64,000 nucleotides of DNA from Alteripontixanthobacter muriae (GTDB lineage Bacteria; Pseudomonadota; Alphaproteobacteria; Sphingomonadales; Sphingomonadaceae). The stretch covers positions 88,966 to 152,965 of the forward strand of contig NZ_JAAFZT010000015.1 in assembly GCF_013336795.1 (NCBI RefSeq). The letters are read 5' to 3'. The translations under genes and the position numbers were made by a program. Shown here one piece after another: positions 60,325 to 64,000 of the stretch; the first letter of the stretch is position 1; each line of letters starts with the position of its first letter. The notes beneath the pieces are model-generated. The model made no database searches and had not been told where the DNA came from. It worked only from the letters and a program-made list of their open reading frames with translations.

Positions 60325-60903
60325 TTATTCCGAGTGGGAAGGACGCAACCGGCGCCTGACAGCCAGAAGATAGATCGCCAATGCGGTGACGGCGAAAAAG
60401 AACCATTGCCCCGCATAGGCAAGGTGGTTGTTCGGCAGATCGTTGGGATCGGGTTTCGCCAAGAGCTCAAGTCCGGCAAGCGGCGGGTCGGCTACCAGAG
60501 TGCCGCTGGACGAGATCACTCCGGCCGCCTTGCCGCCGCTCCATTCGGGTGTCTGCGGGTCGCGTGAGAAACCGAGCGCGACATTGCCCGTGCCGCCACC
60601 ATCCAAAGCACAAGTGGCAACGTGCATCCAACCCCGGGTGCCCTGCGCGCTGGTGCCTGCGCCGGAACGCAAAGACAGCACCCGCTCACACTCGACACTG
60701 CTCAGGCGGTAGCGCGCTGCCTCGATGTCAGCTTCTGAGCGCGGATAGGCGACGGCGGCTTCGATGCCGTCTGCAGCCCTGTACCGGGCGAGAAGATCAG
60801 CCTTCCACTCAGCGCGGCCAAGCTGCCAGAAGCCTAGCGCAATCATGATGGCCACTGAAATGACGACGATGATTGTCGGTATGACGGGAAGAGGCCGGAT
60901 CAC
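60325..60903 (-). CDS. SURF1 family cytochrome c oxidase assembly protein
   Basis: 192 aa with a helix at each end: IPTIIVVISVAIMIALGFWQ at the start (GFWQLGRxxWK is the SURF1 signature) and WFFFAVTALAIYLLAVRRRL at the end (NNHLAYAGQWFFFA is also diagnostic). It inserts haem into oxidase subunit I. The GTG at 60903 overlaps the DUF983 stop (GTGA), fixing the start. It is next to coxC and ctaG, as expected. Confidence 0.93.
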   Translation of the reverse strand: MIRPLPVIPTIIVVISVAIMIALGFWQLGRAEWKADLLARYRAADGIEAAVAYPRSEADIEAARYRLSSVECERVLSLRSGAGTSAQGTRGWMHVATCALDGGGTGNVALGFSRDPQTPEWSGGKAAGVISSSGTLVADPPLAGLELLAKPDPNDLPNNHLAYAGQWFFFAVTALAIYLLAVRRRLRPSHSE

Positions 60904-61319
60904 GGATCGCGGCGCCCTGCTTCTCCTGCGCTCTGCCTGTACTCTGCGCGGAGCAGCGCGGCCTTGGAAAAGCGAAGCCCTCCCAGGATGGCGATGATCG
61001 TCAGGGGTACCCACAGGATCACATGCACGATGAACGGCGGCTGCACTGCGATTTCGAGCCACATGGCCAGCCCAACCATCAACCCGCCAATGACGAGCGT
61101 AAGGAATGCGGCCGGTCCGTCACCGACATTAAACCGCGATAGATCAAGCTGACAGGCACGGCACCGATCGGCAAACCGGATGATTCCATCGAACAACGTC
61201 CGCTCTTCGCATCGCGGGCATTGTCCCAGGGCAGAAGCGACGATCCAGTGAACGGCCTTCTGCGGGTCACTGGCATCGTGCGGTCCGCCTTGAGGAATCA
61301 ATGCAGTTCGGCGCCCCAT
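60900..61319 (-). CDS. DUF983 membrane protein with zinc ribbon
   Basis: 139 aa from MGRRTALIPQGGPHDASDPQ. A zinc ribbon GQCPRCEERTLFDGIIRFAD with RCRACQLDL (CxxC, CxxC) and two membrane helices (FLTLVIGGLMVGLAMWLEIA, FIVHVILWVPLTIIAILGG). Found in cox clusters of alphaproteobacteria; function unknown. Its start overlaps the coxC tail by 22 bases. Confidence 0.86.
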   Translation of the reverse strand: MGRRTALIPQGGPHDASDPQKAVHWIVASALGQCPRCEERTLFDGIIRFADRCRACQLDLSRFNVGDGPAAFLTLVIGGLMVGLAMWLEIAVQPPFIVHVILWVPLTIIAILGGLRFSKAALLRAEYRQSAGEAGRRDP

Positions 61320-62119
61320 CCGCCCCAAACGTAGACGGTGACATAGAGGAACAGCCAGACCACGTCGACGAAATGCCAATACCACGCCGCCGCTTCGAAG
61401 CCGAAGTGCTGGCGAGGCGTGAAGTGACCCTTGTTCGTGCGAACAAGGCAAACGATCAGGAAGATGGTGCCGACAAGCACGTGGAAACCGTGAAAGCCGG
61501 TCGCCATGTAGAATGCGGAACTATAGGTGTTGCCGCCGAAATCGAATGGAGCGTGCAGATATTCATAGGCCTGAATGAAGCTGAACAGCACGCCCAGAGC
61601 GATCGTCAGCATCAGGCCCTTCTTCAGACCATCCCGATCACCGTGGATCAAGGAATGGTGAGCCCAGGTGACCGTCGTGCCCGAGCAGAGAAGGATGAGC
61701 GTGTTAAGAAGCGGCAGATCGAAGGGGTCGATCACTGCCTCGATCGCCTCGGGAGGCCAGACGCCGCCGATAACGTCGGAAAGCTCGCTGGGGAAAAGAG
61801 CGAAGTCGAACCAGCTCCAGAACCAGCCCACGAAGAACATCACTTCAGACGCGATGAACAGGATCATGCCGTAGCGGAAATGCAGTTGCACGACCGGCTT
61901 GTGATAGCCCGCCTGCGCTTCCTTCACTATGTTCGAGAACCAGCTGAAGAAGGTGGCAATCAGACCGGCAATCCCAAGGCCGAGCACCAACCAGGCATTG
62001 GCCATTTCGTGCATGTAGAACACGAGGCCAGTCGTGAATGTCAGCGCCGAGATCGAGGCGACCAGCGGCCAGATGTCCGGTGGCAGGATGTGGTAATCGT
62101 GGTTGGTATTGCCGGCCAT
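61298..62119 (-). CDS. ctaE: Cytochrome c oxidase subunit III
   Basis: 273 aa with seven hydrophobic helices. Motifs: YHILPPDIWPLVASISALTF, YGMILFIASEVMFFVGWFWS, LLNTLILLCSGTTVTWAHHS, FYMATGFHGFHVLVGTIFLI and AAAWYWHFVDVVWLFLYVTV, all of subunit III. Part of the aa3-type terminal oxidase. ATG 62119 (MAGNTNHDYHILP) is the start. Lies between ctaG (79 bp upstream) and DUF983. Confidence 0.96.
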   Translation of the reverse strand: MAGNTNHDYHILPPDIWPLVASISALTFTTGLVFYMHEMANAWLVLGLGIAGLIATFFSWFSNIVKEAQAGYHKPVVQLHFRYGMILFIASEVMFFVGWFWSWFDFALFPSELSDVIGGVWPPEAIEAVIDPFDLPLLNTLILLCSGTTVTWAHHSLIHGDRDGLKKGLMLTIALGVLFSFIQAYEYLHAPFDFGGNTYSSAFYMATGFHGFHVLVGTIFLIVCLVRTNKGHFTPRQHFGFEAAAWYWHFVDVVWLFLYVTVYVWGGWGAELH

Positions 62120-62198
62120 GAGAAGATTCGTCCTGGTCTTGTCGGTTCTGTGCGTACTGCCGCTGCCTTTAGGCCCCGGCATGGGTTTGGTCCAGAGG

Positions 62199-62795
62199 CT
62201 AGGAGGCGCTTTCCTCCGCCTCGATCGCCTTGTGGAAGGTGTAACTCAGCGTTATCTGCTCGACATCCCTGGCGTTCTCGTCCTGGAGGATGGCGGGATC
62301 CACGTAATACAGGACAGGCATCCGCACTTCCTGCCCCGGCTGCAACGTCTGTTCAGTGAAGCAGAAACATTGCACCTTGTTGAAATATCTGCCGGTCTGC
62401 TCCGGCTCGACATTGAAAGTCGCCGTGCCGGTGATCGGCTTATCGGAATTATTCCTGGCAATGTAGAAGGCCATATCGCGCTGGCCGATCTGGACAGTGT
62501 CCGTCGCCTGCTCCGGCCCGAACGACCAGGGAACATCACGCGCGATGTTTCCATCGAACCGCACCGAAATTGTCGGAGAACCCGCGCTCTGTGCCAATTG
62601 CGATGCAAGATCGGCATCGGCCAGACTCGCCCGCTGCGTAGTGCCGCCGAATCCGGTCACCTGGCAGAAGATGCGGTAGAGCGGCACTGCGGCATAGCCG
62701 AGCCCCAGCATAGCGATCGCGGCTGCCAATGCGATAAGGCCGGTGCGCAGATTGCGGCTCTGGATTGAGGATGTGGGATAGCTGCCCGCGTTCAT
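62199..62795 (-). CDS. ctaG: Cytochrome c oxidase assembly protein CtaG (Cox11)
   Basis: 198 aa: one N-terminal transmembrane helix (TGLIALAAAIAMLGLGYAAV) then a periplasmic beta domain with the copper-binding KVQCFCFTEQTLQPGQEVRM, plus YRIFCQVTGFGGTTQRA before it. It delivers copper to the CuB site of subunit I. Its ATG is one base after the stop of the 42-residue gene. Confidence 0.95.
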   Translation of the reverse strand: MNAGSYPTSSIQSRNLRTGLIALAAAIAMLGLGYAAVPLYRIFCQVTGFGGTTQRASLADADLASQLAQSAGSPTISVRFDGNIARDVPWSFGPEQATDTVQIGQRDMAFYIARNNSDKPITGTATFNVEPEQTGRYFNKVQCFCFTEQTLQPGQEVRMPVLYYVDPAILQDENARDVEQITLSYTFHKAIEAEESAS

Positions 62796-62796
62796 C

Positions 62797-62925
62797 TCAG
62801 TCTCCGATCCTCACGATGGTGATTGCGTAGAACAGGATCACGAAGAACACGAGCAAGGCGCCAAGGGCGTAATTACGGCTCGTGCGGCGGCGTTTCAGTT
62901 CGGTTTCGTCTTCCGGTGTCATCAT
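62797..62925 (-). CDS. CoxF-like 42-residue membrane protein
   Basis: Product [20 protein letters not shown] then [22 protein letters not shown]: a charged cytoplasmic N-terminus and one transmembrane helix. The stop TGA is one base before the ctaG ATG; the start ATG is three bases into the ctaB stop (ATGATG with the ctaB TGA inside). A small cox-cluster protein of this size between ctaB and ctaG is common in alphaproteobacteria and is often left unannotated. Function not known beyond oxidase assembly context. Confidence 0.8.
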   Translation of the reverse strand: MMTPEDETELKRRRTSRNYALGALLVFFVILFYAITIVRIGD

Positions 62926-63833
62926 AGATAACCCTGCCCGTAAATCACGCGATCCGCAACCAGCACACCGAACAGCGCGAACAAATAGATGATGCTGAAG
63001 GCGAACAGGCGCTTTTCCGGCTTCATTGTATCATCAGGAGCAGATTTCCGGAACGCCACCGGAACGGCCATCAGGAGAAAAGCAATCGACAGAACCAGGG
63101 CTGTCACCCCGTATATCGCGCCTGTGCCGCCGATGAACCACGGTGCGGCGGCCAACGGCAGCAGGAGGACCGCATAGACGATAATCTGAAGGCGCGTGGA
63201 CTTTTCGCCCCGGACGACCGGCATCATGGGGATGCCGACCTTCGCATAATCGGACTGGACGAACAGCGCCAGCGCCCAGAAATGCGGCGGAGTCCAGAAG
63301 AAGATGATGGCAAAAAGCAGAACCGGCATCAGCGTTATGTCGCCAGTCACCGCAATCCACCCGATCATTGGGGGAAAGGCTCCTGCTCCGCCGCCGATCA
63401 CGATGTTCTGCGGGGTCCGGGGCTTCAGCCAAATCGTGTACACGACGGCGTAATAGACGATCGAAATCGCCAGGATGATCGCGGCCAGCCAGTGGATCGC
63501 CACGCCCATGATTCCCACCGAGGCCACAGAAAGAACGATGCCGAAATCGCGCGCATCGGTCCGCGCCATACGGCCGGAAGGGATGGGGCGGCGCGCGGTG
63601 CGCTTCATGCCGGCATCCAGATCTGATTCCCACCACTGGTTCAGCGCCGCCGCGCCTCCCGCCCCCAATGCGATGCAAAGGATTGCAGTAAAGCCGAGGA
63701 CCGGGTGAATCGATCCAGGCGCAGCCAGCAGACCGCAAAGTCCCGTGAAAATGACGAGTGTCATCACGCGCGGCTTTGTTAATGCGAAGAAGTCGCGCCA
63801 GTCCGTGGGCAAGGTTTGGGCGAGCACCTTCAT
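62922..63833 (-). CDS. ctaB: Protoheme IX farnesyltransferase CtaB
   Basis: 303 aa UbiA-superfamily membrane enzyme making haem O for the oxidase. [40 protein letters not shown] (NxxxDxxxD-like with KRTxxRP), [20 protein letters not shown] and [20 protein letters not shown] (the YxxxGIPM motif) are all diagnostic. ATG 63833. It is upstream of the small CoxF-like gene, overlapping by four bases. Confidence 0.96.
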   Translation of the reverse strand: MKVLAQTLPTDWRDFFALTKPRVMTLVIFTGLCGLLAAPGSIHPVLGFTAILCIALGAGGAAALNQWWESDLDAGMKRTARRPIPSGRMARTDARDFGIVLSVASVGIMGVAIHWLAAIILAISIVYYAVVYTIWLKPRTPQNIVIGGGAGAFPPMIGWIAVTGDITLMPVLLFAIIFFWTPPHFWALALFVQSDYAKVGIPMMPVVRGEKSTRLQIIVYAVLLLPLAAAPWFIGGTGAIYGVTALVLSIAFLLMAVPVAFRKSAPDDTMKPEKRLFAFSIIYLFALFGVLVADRVIYGQGYL

Positions 63834-63935
63834 GTCAGTACGCCGGAGCTGGAACCTTTCGAAAGAGGGAGGGCAAACCGACCCGGCCTACCCTCCCCCT
63901 GCATTGCATTGCCCGTGCCCGGGCCGGAACCGCCC

Positions 63936-64000
63936 TCAGACAGTGGCGGGGCGGTCATCCGACAGAGGCAGGTGATTGTGATAGTCGTGATCGTCCTCGA
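63936..64000 (-). CDS. C-terminal end of a gene, probably cytochrome c oxidase subunit I
   Basis: The minus-strand frame from the right edge ends EDDHDYHNHLPLSDDRPATV with a TGA at 63936-63938. Only about 20 residues are visible. A ctaD/coxA gene is expected here by the usual order coxB-coxA-ctaB, and the short His-rich tail is compatible, but the identity is an inference. Confidence 0.4.
   Translation of the reverse strand, partial: EDDHDYHNHLPLSDDRPATV

Overview
The window reads as a piece of chromosome from a high-GC alphaproteobacterium, most likely of the Sphingomonadales (Erythrobacteraceae or Sphingomonadaceae type). The grounds are a class I lysyl-tRNA synthetase, short GspC/GspN-type secretion proteins, the cox assembly order ctaB-(coxF)-ctaG-coxC-DUF983-surf1-thrC, and a small Rossmann-like gene beside folB. 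Coding density is very high, many genes are joined by ATGA, GTGA or TGATG overlaps, and no rRNA, tRNA, CRISPR array or insertion sequence was recognised.

Positions 1-804 hold the end of a Ppx/GppA phosphatase. From 797 to 17849 lies a type II secretion system (T2SS) split into four blocks: gspO, gspK, gspJ and a periplasmic-binding-protein gene on the minus strand; gspN on the plus strand; gspL-M-E-F on the minus strand; and gspG-H-I-C-D on the plus strand, with a second gspC copy facing away from gspG. Between gspL and the second gspC sit a small secreted protein and a copper module: a SCO-like protein and two cupredoxin/multicopper-oxidase proteins that look like complementary halves of one enzyme. 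At 17866-20521 a three-gene operon converges on gspD. It encodes a GspF-like protein with a GspE/MshE-type N-terminal domain, a GspL/M (PilN/O)-like protein and a GspC-like protein, apparently an accessory inner-membrane platform with no ATPase of its own.

From 20.6 to 53 kb the content is mostly housekeeping: an L,D-transpeptidase, an M28 peptidase, ettA, an RcnB-like protein, a wrecked cytochrome b561 gene, a 2OG-Fe(II) oxygenase, lysK, a DinG-type helicase, a SixA-like phosphatase, ubiA, rsmE, gshA, bamB with a YfgM-like partner, a glycosyltransferase with an alpha/beta hydrolase, selO, an astD-like dehydrogenase, rarD, pyrC, ygfZ, and a TetR regulator divergent from a PF10118-type gene with a candidate operator between them. 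A membrane methyltransferase gene near 38 kb lacks a stop where its family domain ends and runs antisense through more than half of gshA.

From 53 to 64 kb come rplU-rpmA, molybdopterin genes moaE-moaD-moaA with folB, a DUF1499 protein, a methyltransferase with thrC, and the cytochrome c oxidase assembly cluster (surf1, DUF983, coxC, ctaG, a 42-residue CoxF-like protein, ctaB), ending in a gene tail that by position should be coxA.

The parts most worth following up are the two-gene multicopper oxidase with its SCO partner and the accessory F-L/M-C operon beside the T2SS. All calls are from reading the sequence only; no database search was run.
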